Source of the DNA: Oscillospiraceae bacterium
GTDB taxonomy: Bacteria > Bacillota > Clostridia > Oscillospirales > Oscillospiraceae
DNA length: 48,285 nucleotides
Assembly: GCA_017435615.1 (NCBI GenBank)
Contig: JAFSET010000092.1
Span: 1-48,285, forward strand
Direction: 5' to 3'
Position 1 is the stretch's first letter; every line of letters begins with the position of its first letter. Both the position numbers and the translations under genes were made by a program. The notes under the pieces were generated by a model that saw nothing but the letters and a program-made list of their open reading frames with translations, did no database searches and was not told where the DNA came from. Positions 18,701-27,546 of this stretch are shown here, one piece after another.

Positions 18701-21700
18701 TACCCCCAGTGCGGACGCCAAATTTGTTCAGTTCCACCTGCAGACCAATGAAGGTCAAAACAAGGGCGGAAGCGTGCAGTGGGACTATGTGACCGTTCAG
18801 GAGAAGGAAGAAAAGCCTATACCGGATTTCGCTTTGGATATCCGCTTTGATGAGGGCGAAGAGCTTCCCTGGAAGCTGTGGAGCGGCGCAGCGGTTGCCG
18901 ATGGTGTACTGACCCAGTCTGCCGACAGCAACGGCTATGCCGAAGGCAACAGCCCCTTTGCGGTAACATCCGGAAAGACCTATGTGATCTCTTCCAAGAT
19001 CCAGGCTACCGGCCGTGCCCAGGCAATTTACTGGATCTGGGAGTATGACGCAGAAGGCACACAGCTAAAGACAGTGCCTGCGGTGAAATTCTATGAAGCA
19101 GGCTCCAACGGCTGGGCCGACTTCCAGTATGAGTACACCCCCGGTGAGAATGTAGCCTATATTTTGTTCCACCTGCAGACCAATGAGGGGCAAAACAAGG
19201 GCGGAAGCGTGCAGTGGGACTATGTGACCGTTCAGGAAAAGGTAGCAAAGCCCATCACAGACTTTGCCATGGATGTGAAGTTTGAGGAAGGCGAGGAGCT
19301 GCCCTGGTCACTGTGGGGCGGTTCTACCGTTTCCGGCGGCGTGCTGACCCAGTCGGCAGACAGCAACGGCTATGCCGAAGGTAAGCAGCTTTATAAGGTC
19401 GATACCGGCAAGCTGTATACCCTTTCCGCCGAGATCAAGGCCACAGGCCGTTCCCAGGCCATCTTCTGGATCTGGGAATTTGATGAAGGCAAAAACCAGT
19501 TGGGAACCAAGCCCTTTGTGAAGTTCTATGAGGCCGGTTCCAACGGCTGGGAGACCTTCACAGCGGAATATATCCCCAGCGCGAATGCCCGGTATGTTCT
19601 GTTCCATTTGCAGACCAATGAGGGTCAAAACCAGGGCGGTACAGTCCAGTGGGACAGCGTTACCGTAACCGGAAAGACCTATGTACCGGCACCGCCGGAT
19701 ACCTGCGTGCCTCCCAACGGCAATTTTGAGCAGGGCAATAAAAACTGGGACGCTTTGACCCAGGGTACCGGCAGCTTCACCATTGAAGATGGTGAAAACG
19801 GCAAGTATGCCAAGGGTGTTTTGGGTGCCGGCGGCGGACAGGTCTACGCTTACAGCCAGCAAGTGCCGGTCAAGCCCAATTATGTGTATACCATCTCCTA
19901 TCGGGTCAATGTTATGCCTGACAGCACGAAGGATCTGAAGCAATACGGTGCCATCACCAGTATTCAGGAATTCTCCGGCGGCAACGCCACCGGCTACCAG
20001 CAGTCCGGCACGGCCCGGAATCAAACTGCCGGATGGGAGACGGTTACCTTTGAATTTATCACCTCCGGCAATGCCGAAGCCATCCGGATCGACATTATGT
20101 ATGCCAACAATCCCGGCACGGTTCTTTGGGACGATTTCTCCATCACCGAGAAGGAAGCCTATAAGCCGGTGCTGCTGGACGCAAAGTATGACCACGGCGG
20201 CACGGCAGAAACTGCCAGCAAGGACAATGTGATCCCCAACGGCACCTTTGACGGCGGTATCATTCAGGGCTGGAGCCCCAAGGATGGCATTGCAGCCTTC
20301 CGTACAAAGAATGAAAACGGCGGCGTGGTGCGCTTCCTTGCCAAGCCCGGCAGCTACCTGCAAAGTAATGAGCTGGAAATTCAGGGCGAAAGCGAATACC
20401 AGCTAACCTACTATGTCAAGGTAGAAGATGCAAACAATTTGGAGTTCATCTCCTACTTCTTTACCAATCCCAGCAGTGGCTGGAAGGACTTTTTGACCAC
20501 CCGGGTTTCTGCCGATACAGACGGAAAATGGCAGAAGGTGCAGGTTACGTTTGCCACACCGGAGCTGCCGGAGGGCGCAAAGGGCTTTATTGGTTTTAAA
20601 TCCGTTCACATCCAAAGCTGTCAGAGCCAGCTCACCGGACAGGACCGGGATTGCACCTGCCACGGCAGCGCAACCATCTACCTGGACGATATCTCCCTGA
20701 TCCGGTTGGGCGAGATGAAAGATGTGGGCGATGGAAAGACCTCCGAAGACAGCGTCCTGTACAACGGTACCTTTGACCGTTATTATTCCGATCCCAAGAC
20801 GGTTGACGGCTGGAGCCTGAATCCCCTCAATCCCAATCATGATACCTACATTCAGAGCGAAATTTCCCACAGTGGCAACGCCATTGCCATTCACGCTACC
20901 GGTCACAGCTATATTTATGCGGCGGACTTTACCGTGGAGCCGGGAAATATCTATCTGCTGTCCTACTGGGTAAAGGTGGACAAAGCGGTGGGACTGAAAT
21001 TTGCTCCCTATATGAACGACGGTAACTACAAGGGCGGTTGGTGGCTGGACGATGCGGCGCAGCCGCTGTACGATGTTACCGACGGCTGGGTGAAGATCAC
21101 CAGTGCAGTCACTATTCCGGAGAGTGTGGGTAATAACAAGAACAACCCGGAAAGTAAGGTGCAGCTTGGCTTCCAGGTCTATGAGGGCGGCGGTATCATT
21201 TATTTGGATGATGTCTCCTTTGTCAAGACCGATGTGGATGCGGAAAACGCCAACCTGGATTTTGAACTGTCCGGCGATGTGCTGTATAACTGGGCCTCTG
21301 CCAGCTATGGCGGTAAGGGCTCTGTGAAGCCCTCCGGCGATACAAGACCGGGCGGCGGCAGCGTTTCTGCCCAGGTCAGCAATGTTTCGAATGCCGGCAA
21401 CACCCTTTTGATCTCCAAAAAGATCGCGGTGCAGCCGGATACCACCTATGAATTCAGCTACTGGATCAAGACCTCCGGTAACTACGATACTTTGGTTACC
21501 AATTATTTCCGGCAGCTTGCCGCTGACGGTGTGAGCAAGGCTACCAGCCTGGCCTGGGACGGTAACAATATGACGACCACCTGGTCGGATATTATCTCCC
21601 CCTACTGGCATTATCAGGTGCAGGGCGAGGTAGGCTGGCGGCAGGTGACCATGTCCGTGACCACCGGAAAGAACACCCATTTCCTGGAGCTGCGCCTGAG

Positions 21701-24700
21701 TGTCAACGGCAGCAATACCACCGCATGGTTTGATGATGTGAGCCTGCGGCAGGCACCGCAGACGGTGAATATGGACTTTGAAACCACATCCGCGGTCACC
21801 GGCGCACCGGCCAACTGGCATTTGTCCACTGCCCGTTCCTACAACATTTTTGCGGAAGCGGACAATATGGTGTACCACTCCGGTGAGCAGTCCTACCATA
21901 TTTATAAAGACTCCTTGCTGGAAAACTCTATTATCGATTCCAGTGCCTATTTGCCCGTAAGTCCGGACAACACCTATGAGTTCTCCTTCTGGGTAAGCTC
22001 CCGGAACTGTTCTCCTACGGCCACCATCCGTATGAATATCCAGCTTTACAGGGCTGACGGTACCCGTATTTATATGACAGACGGCAACTATCAGACTATG
22101 CAGGGTACCGTGGTGGACCTGAACAGCGGCTCGGAGCGCAGCAAGTGGACCAAGGTAGTCACCCGGGCAAAACCGGTGGACGGCGCGGCCTATGCCACCA
22201 TCAGCTTTATGATCTCCCGCGGTGACGCAGAGGTCTGGATCGATGACATCTTCTTCAATGTGGTGGAGGATGGCACCGATTGCGTGGTGTACTACGATGA
22301 TTTCCATGCTGTGGATGAAAGCGGCAAGACCGGTGACTGGACACTGGAAACTCATTCCGGTGACGCGGCCTTTACCGCCGGTGGCGCAGGCATCCTGAAT
22401 GTCAGCGGTGAAGCCTACATCTACAACGAGATGAAGCAGATCGCCACCGACTACACCTATACCATCCGGGGCAAATACACCGCGGATATCGGCGGCACAG
22501 CAGAGCTGCGTTTCTACGATTACAAGCATCAGGAGCTGGAGGATACCCGGGTGACGGTACCGATTTTGGCTGATGCGGAGGAATTTACCATCAGCTTTAC
22601 GGCCCCCAGCAATGCCTATACACGGCTTTACATCGGTTCCGACCAGGAAGGCACCCTGACATTGAAGGATGTGACGGTCTATATGATCGCCAAGTCCTCC
22701 AAGAGTGCGGACTGGGACGGCTTCTGGGTCTGGTATCCGGAAAATCCCGTGGATGAAGCGGTGGAGCAGTACCGCTTCTTCCGTTACACCTTCTATTTGG
22801 ACGAGGAAGCGGAATACGCCCCCTTCCAGTTGACGGTTGACGACAAATATGCCTTCTATCTCAACGGCGAGCTGATCGACGAAAACTGGGATGTGGGCCA
22901 GGACTCCTGGGCGAATGTGGCCTCTTACGACCTGACAGACAAGGTCCAAAAGGGTAAAAACGTCATTGCCCTGAAGTGCTACAACCTGGTTTCTGAGGCG
23001 GCAGTGCTGTTTGACGGCAAGTTTACCCTGAAGGATCAGACCACAGCCATTGTGGCCTCCAACAACACGGTGCGATCCACAAAGACCGTGGATGAGCAGT
23101 CCATGGACTGGATCGGCATGGATTATGACGATTCCGGCTGGATCGGCTGTAAGGAATACGGACAGCCGCCCTGTTCACCCTGGGGACCGGTATTCTACAA
23201 CACAACCCTGTACATTAAAAATACAGCGCAGGTCATTTCCACCTCTGTGCCGGAGTCTGTGACCGCAGGCAGAGATCTGGAATTTACCGTAAAGCTGTAC
23301 TTAGACAGCCCCATTCAGGCAAACTTTACCCCCACGGTAACGGTTTACCGCCGGAATTCCATTCAAACCATCACCTCCATTCCGCTGACCTTTGTGACCT
23401 ACGACAAGCCTTTGGATTGGCCGGTAGGTGAGGAATTTGAGGTCCGGTGCCGGGTTTCCGTTCCGGATTACTTCGAGTCCGGTAAGTATACCCTGCAGAT
23501 GGATGAAAACATGCTGCTTTTGACCGGTGATGATATCTACGAGAACAAGTTCCTGGATTTCAAGGCGGTTGCCACCGACTCCGGCAGAGACAATGTGGAA
23601 TCCTCTGTCGAGGTATATAACGGAGCACCTACGCTGATGATCGACGGTCAGCCTGTGGCTTCCCATTTCTACCTGCGGCCGGACCTGAACGTCTACCTGC
23701 AGACTGATGCCGAGACCCGTATCTACAAATCCGGACTGGATCTGTATATTACCTACGGCGGCAACCTGTATAAGGGCGGCTGTGATCCCATTTGGCTGGA
23801 AGACGGCACCATTGACTACGATGCCTTTGACGAGGTGATCTATGATGTGCTGGCGGCCAACAACGATGCGCTGGTTATGGTGCAGATCGGTATGTTCGCA
23901 CCGCCCTGGTGGATCGAGCAAAATCCCGATCATGAGCTGCTTTGCGACAACGGCTCTCAGTATATTGCCATCGACAATGAAGTCTCGCTGGCATCGGAAA
24001 AGTTCCGGGAAGAGGCAGGCGAAGTTCTGCGGCTGCTGATCCGCCACATGAAGGAGCAATCCTACTATAACCGTGTCTTCGGTTTGAAGATCGGCGGCGG
24101 CCAAAGCTACGAATGGATGATCCGCGGCACCGGCTCCAATCAGGGTCCGGACTACAGCCTGGTTTCCAGAGAGGGCTTCAAAAAGTACTTGAAGAAGATT
24201 TACGGCACCGACGAGGCCTTGCAGGAGGCCTGGGGCGACAGCACCGTCACCCTGGATACGGCGGAGGCTCCCGGCTGGAGTGAGCGGAACTCGCCTGCCA
24301 ATATCTATTCCGGCAGTGCCTACTCCGGCAAGCTGTCCCGGAACATCGTGGACTGGAACCTGTGGCTGAACGAGGCCTCTGCTGACAGCTTCCTGTATTA
24401 CTGCCAGATCGCAAAGGAAGAGACGGACGGCAAGATCATCGTCGGCGGCTATAACGGCTACCTGTGGACCAGTAACTCCTACGACTCTCAGGGTATGGCC
24501 CATACTGCCGCGGAACGGGTTTTGGACAGCGAGTATGTAGACTGGATCGCTTCCCCCATCTCCTACAACGAGCGTATTTTGGGTCAGTCCAATACCTATA
24601 TGGCGCTGATCGACTCTGTGCAGGAGCACGGAAAGCTCTATATTGCCGAGCAGGATAACCGTACCTATCTGTCCAGCTCCTATGCCGGTGCGCCCTGGGA

Positions 24701-26156
24701 TGCCAACTGGGACTTCTCCATTGGTCAGACCCGTACGGTGGCGGACACCATCATGCAGCAAAAGCGTGACTTTGCCAATGCCATGATCAACGGCGCAGGC
24801 CTGTGGCAGTACGATATGTACGGCGGCTGGCTGGACGACGATCAGATCTATCAGTACCTGCGTGACGCCAAGGCGGAATACGACTTCTCCGTATTTATGG
24901 ACCGGGATGTGCGCAACGAGGTGGCCATCTTTGTGGGCGACGAGACCTACGCTTATATGCGTGCCGGTCAGCCCAATATGCCCTATACGCTGTTTGAGCC
25001 TATGCTGATGCAGCAGCGTAAGCATTTGGCCAAGATGGGCACCGGCTACGATACCTACACCCTGTCTTCTTTGATGGACGGCAAGGTGGAGCCCCACAAG
25101 CTGAACATCATCTTCTCACCCTTTGAGATCACCCCCGAGATGAACGAGGCCATTGACAAGTACTTAAAGTGCAACGGTCAGTATGTGGTCTGGGTCTATC
25201 TGCCGGGTATCTCCAACGGTGACGACCTGAGCGCGGAGTATATGAAGCAGCTCACCGGCTTCGACATTGGTCTTGTGGAAGAGAAATCCGGTCTGCAGGT
25301 GAAGCTGGCAGATACGGACAATGTGCTGACCCAGGGCATTGCAGGCCTGATCTACGGCAACTCCACCCCCAATGCGGTCTCTCCGCTGACCTATATCAGC
25401 AATACCTCCGGCGTGCAGGTGCTGGGCTACAATATGGATGGCGCAAAGCGTCCCGGCCTGGGTCTTAAGGACATGGGCGACTGGGTATCCATCTATTCTG
25501 CCGCACCCTGCCTGGATGTAAGACTGCTGCGGAATATGCTGAAGCTGGCAGATTGCCATGTGTATTCCCAGAGCAGTGAGGATGTGATCTACTCCAACAA
25601 TCACTACGTCGCGCTGCACAGTGACGCGGCAGGGGAGAAGACCATCACGCTGCCCGGAAACTATGCAGTCTACGATGTATTTGAGGAACAGTTTGTTTCC
25701 ATGAATACCAATACGGTCACATTCTACAACGCGGCCAATGACACCCACATTTTCCGCCTGACCACACCGGATACCTATGCGGTCACCGCAAGGGTGAAGT
25801 CCGGCAAGGGCACCCTGTCGGCCCCCGGCCTGACAGAAGTGGCACCGGGAGAAAGCTACAGCCTGACGGTCACACCGGAAGAAGGCTATGAAGTGTCCAG
25901 CGTGATGCTAAACGGCGAGGCAGTGGAGCTTCAGGACAATGTGCTGAGTGTGGACGCGGTCAATGAAAACAATGTGATCGAAGTGAAGTTCAACAAGCTG
26001 CCGGAAATGGTGGCAATTACCGAATATGTGCAGGAGCTGATCATCCTGCCCTGGCCTGCAGCCATTGCCATTTTGGCAGTGCTGAGCGCTGCCATTTGGG
26101 GAATTTCCCGTGGTGTCAAGGCGCTGCGCCGGAAATTTGAGGAAGGAGGATACTAA
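15750..26156 (+). CDS. Giant cell-surface GH42-like glycosidase with many carbohydrate-binding modules
   Basis: A 3468-residue surface protein. In order: signal peptide (1-35); a short module (40-190); seven copies of a roughly 140-residue CBM4/9-like module (204-1310), with Thr/Pro/Glu linkers only between the first four; further CBM-like modules (about 1315-2320); a jelly roll with GFWVWYPENP (2322-2486); an Ig-like domain (to 2609); a GH42-like barrel and its Rossmann-like trimerisation-type domain (2612-3260); a bacterial-repeat domain (3341-3417); one membrane helix near 3430-3455 and a basic tail. Candidate catalytic residues are Glu2788 (GGGQSYEWM) and Glu2967 (YIAEQDNR), 179 apart. 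There is no LPxTG motif; the helix should anchor it. ATG 15750 is preceded by AAGGAGGG. It probably trims beta-galactosyl or related units from polysaccharide. Confidence 0.85.
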   Translation: MKDSWRQYIKKPMALLLAAVLIVSMLPMQALSVIVAVDSAGAGTDQVLTGWKRAPVDGYTGSVTQQDGATVLKTQGIFGVENEKLMAVGPTDTYSLSWDAELSDGAELSAYIFYFDRNGDPSDMPFYRLENGQGGQFTVPADGCQAGIRFVLSSRSGEEVTASLQNVTLRCVAQGNGQVRPVTMTAYDAAEQKLLQNMRDTAQNPAFSMNVEFEDSETLPWTLWTGATVADGVMTQSAVRNGYAEGTQHYAVVAGETYVISAKIKATGKARAVYWLYEYDASGKKVKNTSFNKTFDDASEDWVDFVYEYTPGANVVSVQFHLQSNQGKGETVILWESVTVKRPGSEPEPTEPVTTEPPATEPPATEPPVTEPPVTENPEFALEVSFEDGQELPWTLWTGATVADGVMTQSADKNGYAEGSQHYAVAAGETYVISAKIQAAGRAQAVYWLYEYNANGIKTKNIPATKFFADGSDGWEDFVYEYTPSENVTSVQFHIQTNEGQNKGGSIQWDDVKVQKKGEEPPTTEPPTTEPPTTEPPTTEPPTTEPPVPENPEFALEVNFEDGEELPWTLWTGATVADGVMTQSADQNGYAEGSQHYAVTAGETYVLSAKIKATGRSQAVYWLYEYNADGGKIKNVPATKFYTNGSDGWVDFIYEYTPGANVASVQLHIQTNEGQNKGGSIQWDYVKVHKKGEEPPTTEPPATEPPTTDPSVTEPPTTKPPVTEPPTTRPQIDVKDFALDVKFDADEVLPWSLWSGATVADGVLTQSADSNGYAEGNQPFAVTSEKTYVFSSKIKATGRSQAIYWIWEYDAEAKQLKTIPFVRFYEAGSDGWQDFTVEYTPSPKAAYVLFHLQTNEGQNKGGSVQWDYVTVQEKEAQPIRDFAMDVQFDADEELPWSLWSGAAVADGVLTQSADSNGYAEGKQLYKVETGKTYTLSAKIQAAGRSQAIFWIWEFDASQMQLRTKPFVKFYEAGSNGWDEFTAEYTPSADAKFVQFHLQTNEGQNKGGSVQWDYVTVQEKEEKPIPDFALDIRFDEGEELPWKLWSGAAVADGVLTQSADSNGYAEGNSPFAVTSGKTYVISSKIQATGRAQAIYWIWEYDAEGTQLKTVPAVKFYEAGSNGWADFQYEYTPGENVAYILFHLQTNEGQNKGGSVQWDYVTVQEKVAKPITDFAMDVKFEEGEELPWSLWGGSTVSGGVLTQSADSNGYAEGKQLYKVDTGKLYTLSAEIKATGRSQAIFWIWEFDEGKNQLGTKPFVKFYEAGSNGWETFTAEYIPSANARYVLFHLQTNEGQNQGGTVQWDSVTVTGKTYVPAPPDTCVPPNGNFEQGNKNWDALTQGTGSFTIEDGENGKYAKGVLGAGGGQVYAYSQQVPVKPNYVYTISYRVNVMPDSTKDLKQYGAITSIQEFSGGNATGYQQSGTARNQTAGWETVTFEFITSGNAEAIRIDIMYANNPGTVLWDDFSITEKEAYKPVLLDAKYDHGGTAETASKDNVIPNGTFDGGIIQGWSPKDGIAAFRTKNENGGVVRFLAKPGSYLQSNELEIQGESEYQLTYYVKVEDANNLEFISYFFTNPSSGWKDFLTTRVSADTDGKWQKVQVTFATPELPEGAKGFIGFKSVHIQSCQSQLTGQDRDCTCHGSATIYLDDISLIRLGEMKDVGDGKTSEDSVLYNGTFDRYYSDPKTVDGWSLNPLNPNHDTYIQSEISHSGNAIAIHATGHSYIYAADFTVEPGNIYLLSYWVKVDKAVGLKFAPYMNDGNYKGGWWLDDAAQPLYDVTDGWVKITSAVTIPESVGNNKNNPESKVQLGFQVYEGGGIIYLDDVSFVKTDVDAENANLDFELSGDVLYNWASASYGGKGSVKPSGDTRPGGGSVSAQVSNVSNAGNTLLISKKIAVQPDTTYEFSYWIKTSGNYDTLVTNYFRQLAADGVSKATSLAWDGNNMTTTWSDIISPYWHYQVQGEVGWRQVTMSVTTGKNTHFLELRLSVNGSNTTAWFDDVSLRQAPQTVNMDFETTSAVTGAPANWHLSTARSYNIFAEADNMVYHSGEQSYHIYKDSLLENSIIDSSAYLPVSPDNTYEFSFWVSSRNCSPTATIRMNIQLYRADGTRIYMTDGNYQTMQGTVVDLNSGSERSKWTKVVTRAKPVDGAAYATISFMISRGDAEVWIDDIFFNVVEDGTDCVVYYDDFHAVDESGKTGDWTLETHSGDAAFTAGGAGILNVSGEAYIYNEMKQIATDYTYTIRGKYTADIGGTAELRFYDYKHQELEDTRVTVPILADAEEFTISFTAPSNAYTRLYIGSDQEGTLTLKDVTVYMIAKSSKSADWDGFWVWYPENPVDEAVEQYRFFRYTFYLDEEAEYAPFQLTVDDKYAFYLNGELIDENWDVGQDSWANVASYDLTDKVQKGKNVIALKCYNLVSEAAVLFDGKFTLKDQTTAIVASNNTVRSTKTVDEQSMDWIGMDYDDSGWIGCKEYGQPPCSPWGPVFYNTTLYIKNTAQVISTSVPESVTAGRDLEFTVKLYLDSPIQANFTPTVTVYRRNSIQTITSIPLTFVTYDKPLDWPVGEEFEVRCRVSVPDYFESGKYTLQMDENMLLLTGDDIYENKFLDFKAVATDSGRDNVESSVEVYNGAPTLMIDGQPVASHFYLRPDLNVYLQTDAETRIYKSGLDLYITYGGNLYKGGCDPIWLEDGTIDYDAFDEVIYDVLAANNDALVMVQIGMFAPPWWIEQNPDHELLCDNGSQYIAIDNEVSLASEKFREEAGEVLRLLIRHMKEQSYYNRVFGLKIGGGQSYEWMIRGTGSNQGPDYSLVSREGFKKYLKKIYGTDEALQEAWGDSTVTLDTAEAPGWSERNSPANIYSGSAYSGKLSRNIVDWNLWLNEASADSFLYYCQIAKEETDGKIIVGGYNGYLWTSNSYDSQGMAHTAAERVLDSEYVDWIASPISYNERILGQSNTYMALIDSVQEHGKLYIAEQDNRTYLSSSYAGAPWDANWDFSIGQTRTVADTIMQQKRDFANAMINGAGLWQYDMYGGWLDDDQIYQYLRDAKAEYDFSVFMDRDVRNEVAIFVGDETYAYMRAGQPNMPYTLFEPMLMQQRKHLAKMGTGYDTYTLSSLMDGKVEPHKLNIIFSPFEITPEMNEAIDKYLKCNGQYVVWVYLPGISNGDDLSAEYMKQLTGFDIGLVEEKSGLQVKLADTDNVLTQGIAGLIYGNSTPNAVSPLTYISNTSGVQVLGYNMDGAKRPGLGLKDMGDWVSIYSAAPCLDVRLLRNMLKLADCHVYSQSSEDVIYSNNHYVALHSDAAGEKTITLPGNYAVYDVFEEQFVSMNTNTVTFYNAANDTHIFRLTTPDTYAVTARVKSGKGTLSAPGLTEVAPGESYSLTVTPEEGYEVSSVMLNGEAVELQDNVLSVDAVNENNVIEVKFNKLPEMVAITEYVQELIILPWPAAIAILAVLSAAIWGISRGVKALRRKFEEGGY
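16366..19680 (+). repeat. Seven tandem carbohydrate-binding module repeats (coding)
   Basis: The modules start near 16366, 16881, 17395, 17947, 18380, 18818 and 19250. Each has LPW(T/S/K)LW(T/S/G)G, VADGV(M/L)TQSA or a near variant, NGYAEG, and (H/L)(L/I)QTNEGQNKGG or a near variant. Copies 4 to 7 abut without linkers and share long nearly identical DNA blocks, so they look recently duplicated or homogenised. They would be prone to slippage and to misassembly from short reads. Confidence 0.9.
17311..17391 (+). repeat. 15-bp tandem repeat encoding a Thr-Glu-Pro-Pro linker
   Basis: Five units of the pattern CCTCCCACCACTGAG encode TEPPT repeats. Less regular versions lie at 16797-16872 and 17830-17940. 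Such linkers are extended and often O-glycosylated in secreted glycosidases. Copy number may vary between strains. Confidence 0.85.
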
Positions 26157-26157
26157 G

Positions 26158-27534
26158 ATGAAACGAATATGCAAAGCAAGTATCAGTATCCTCTGCATTG
26201 CGGCCATTTTGCTGGCTATGACCGGCTGTCAGATCGTCATTGGCGTGCGGCAGGTGCCGGTAGTCAAGTATGTGGAAAAAACCTCGCTGGAAGTAAACGC
26301 CCTGGGTACCGGACTGGGAGCAGCCGGTGCCCAGCAGGTAGAAGAAGAAAAGCTCTCCGGCACTCTGAAAATGCAGGTATTTACCAATGAATCCGGCGCC
26401 CACAGTGAGGCCTGGACCAATGTGGTCACCGCCTTTGAGGAACAAACCGGCATCAAGGTGACCCTGATCATGGGTTCTCAGGTCAATACCCAGTATTCTG
26501 CCGCCTGGCTTGCCGGCGAATCTCCTGCTGACATCGTGTGGATCTCCGGTAACGGTATTGCTGACGAGGAGATGGAGCAAAGCGGAATGTTCTATGATCT
26601 GTCTGAATTTTTGGAGGAGGCTACGGTTTACGGCACCGATGCCAAAATTACAGATCGGATCAACCAGGAGGTCATTACCCCCTATAACGGCGGTATTTAC
26701 CGAATTCCTCTGATGAACTCCACCCAGGGCATGTGGTACGATGCGCGGCTGATGGAAAAGGCTCCTGTGAATTTCGACGAGTATATGCAGGTAGCGGAGG
26801 ACCTGGAAGCCCAGGGCATTGCAGGTATGACCTACCCCGGTATGTATTCGGATTATCTGATGTGGGCATTGATCATGCCGGCAGTAGCAGCTTATGGCGA
26901 AGAGTTCTTCGTGCAGGTGGCCTCCGGTCAGCCGGAAGCGTTCCTGGATGCACGCTTCCAGGCGGTGCTGGAGCGCTATAAGCAGTACTGCGATGCAGGA
27001 CATTTGCTCAAAGGCTCTGTTTCCGCTGACCATACCACCTCCCAGCTTAACTGGCTGAACAACAAGGCTGGCTTTATCACCAACGGCCTGTGGCTGGAGG
27101 CGGAAATGGCAGAGTATATCCCTGCTGACTTCCAAATGCGCTTCTGTGCATCGCCGTTGATTGAAAAGGAACAGAAGCCCACAATGGTGGTCCACGGCAA
27201 CGATATTGCGGTTTCCGCAAAAACGGAAAACCTGGAAAATGCTTTGGCCTTTATCCGGTTTATGTACCGCGAGGATGTGCAACTGGAATACATGAGCAAG
27301 TACAGCTACTTAAGCGCTCTGAAGGATCTTTCCTATGAAGATGCGGAGCTTACGGATGTGGCACGAAGCACCCTGGACTACTTCACCAGTGACCAGGTGG
27401 ATGTGATCAACTGCAGTGTCAACTGGTCCAGCCTGCTGAACAATACCTTCAAGCAGGTGATCAATGACCTGGCGTCCGGCAGTATGACTGTGGAGCAGGC
27501 CTGTCAGGCACTCCACGAAGACGCAAAACGGTAG
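26158..27534 (+). CDS. ABC sugar importer, solute-binding lipoprotein (family 1)
   Basis: A 458-residue extracellular solute-binding lipoprotein. The signal peptide ends in LLAMTGC, with the lipid-bearing Cys at residue 22. A linker of about 45 residues leads into the binding fold (LKMQVFTNESGAHSEAWTN...FEEQTGIKV), typical of family-1 sugar-binding proteins. It would capture oligosaccharides released by the surface enzymes and pass them to the two permeases that follow. ATG 26158 has GGAAGGAGGA upstream, inside the end of the giant gene; one base separates the two genes, so they should be translationally coupled. The substrate is inferred from context. Confidence 0.9.
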   Translation: MKRICKASISILCIAAILLAMTGCQIVIGVRQVPVVKYVEKTSLEVNALGTGLGAAGAQQVEEEKLSGTLKMQVFTNESGAHSEAWTNVVTAFEEQTGIKVTLIMGSQVNTQYSAAWLAGESPADIVWISGNGIADEEMEQSGMFYDLSEFLEEATVYGTDAKITDRINQEVITPYNGGIYRIPLMNSTQGMWYDARLMEKAPVNFDEYMQVAEDLEAQGIAGMTYPGMYSDYLMWALIMPAVAAYGEEFFVQVASGQPEAFLDARFQAVLERYKQYCDAGHLLKGSVSADHTTSQLNWLNNKAGFITNGLWLEAEMAEYIPADFQMRFCASPLIEKEQKPTMVVHGNDIAVSAKTENLENALAFIRFMYREDVQLEYMSKYSYLSALKDLSYEDAELTDVARSTLDYFTSDQVDVINCSVNWSSLLNNTFKQVINDLASGSMTVEQACQALHEDAKR

Positions 27535-27546
27535 GAGGTGTGGTAA

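Noticed and set aside
15963-18758. A 931-residue minus-strand open frame
   Set aside because: It mirrors the repeated binding modules of the giant gene; its own repeats are an echo of those modules, and it has no start signal.
20403-22949. An 848-residue minus-strand open frame
   Set aside because: Shadow of the giant gene's module region with no recognisable domain or translation start.
25770-26156. A possible LPxTG sorting signal at the end of the giant protein
   Set aside because: The tail has a membrane helix and basic residues, but LPEMV does not match LPxTG and precedes the helix by too many residues.
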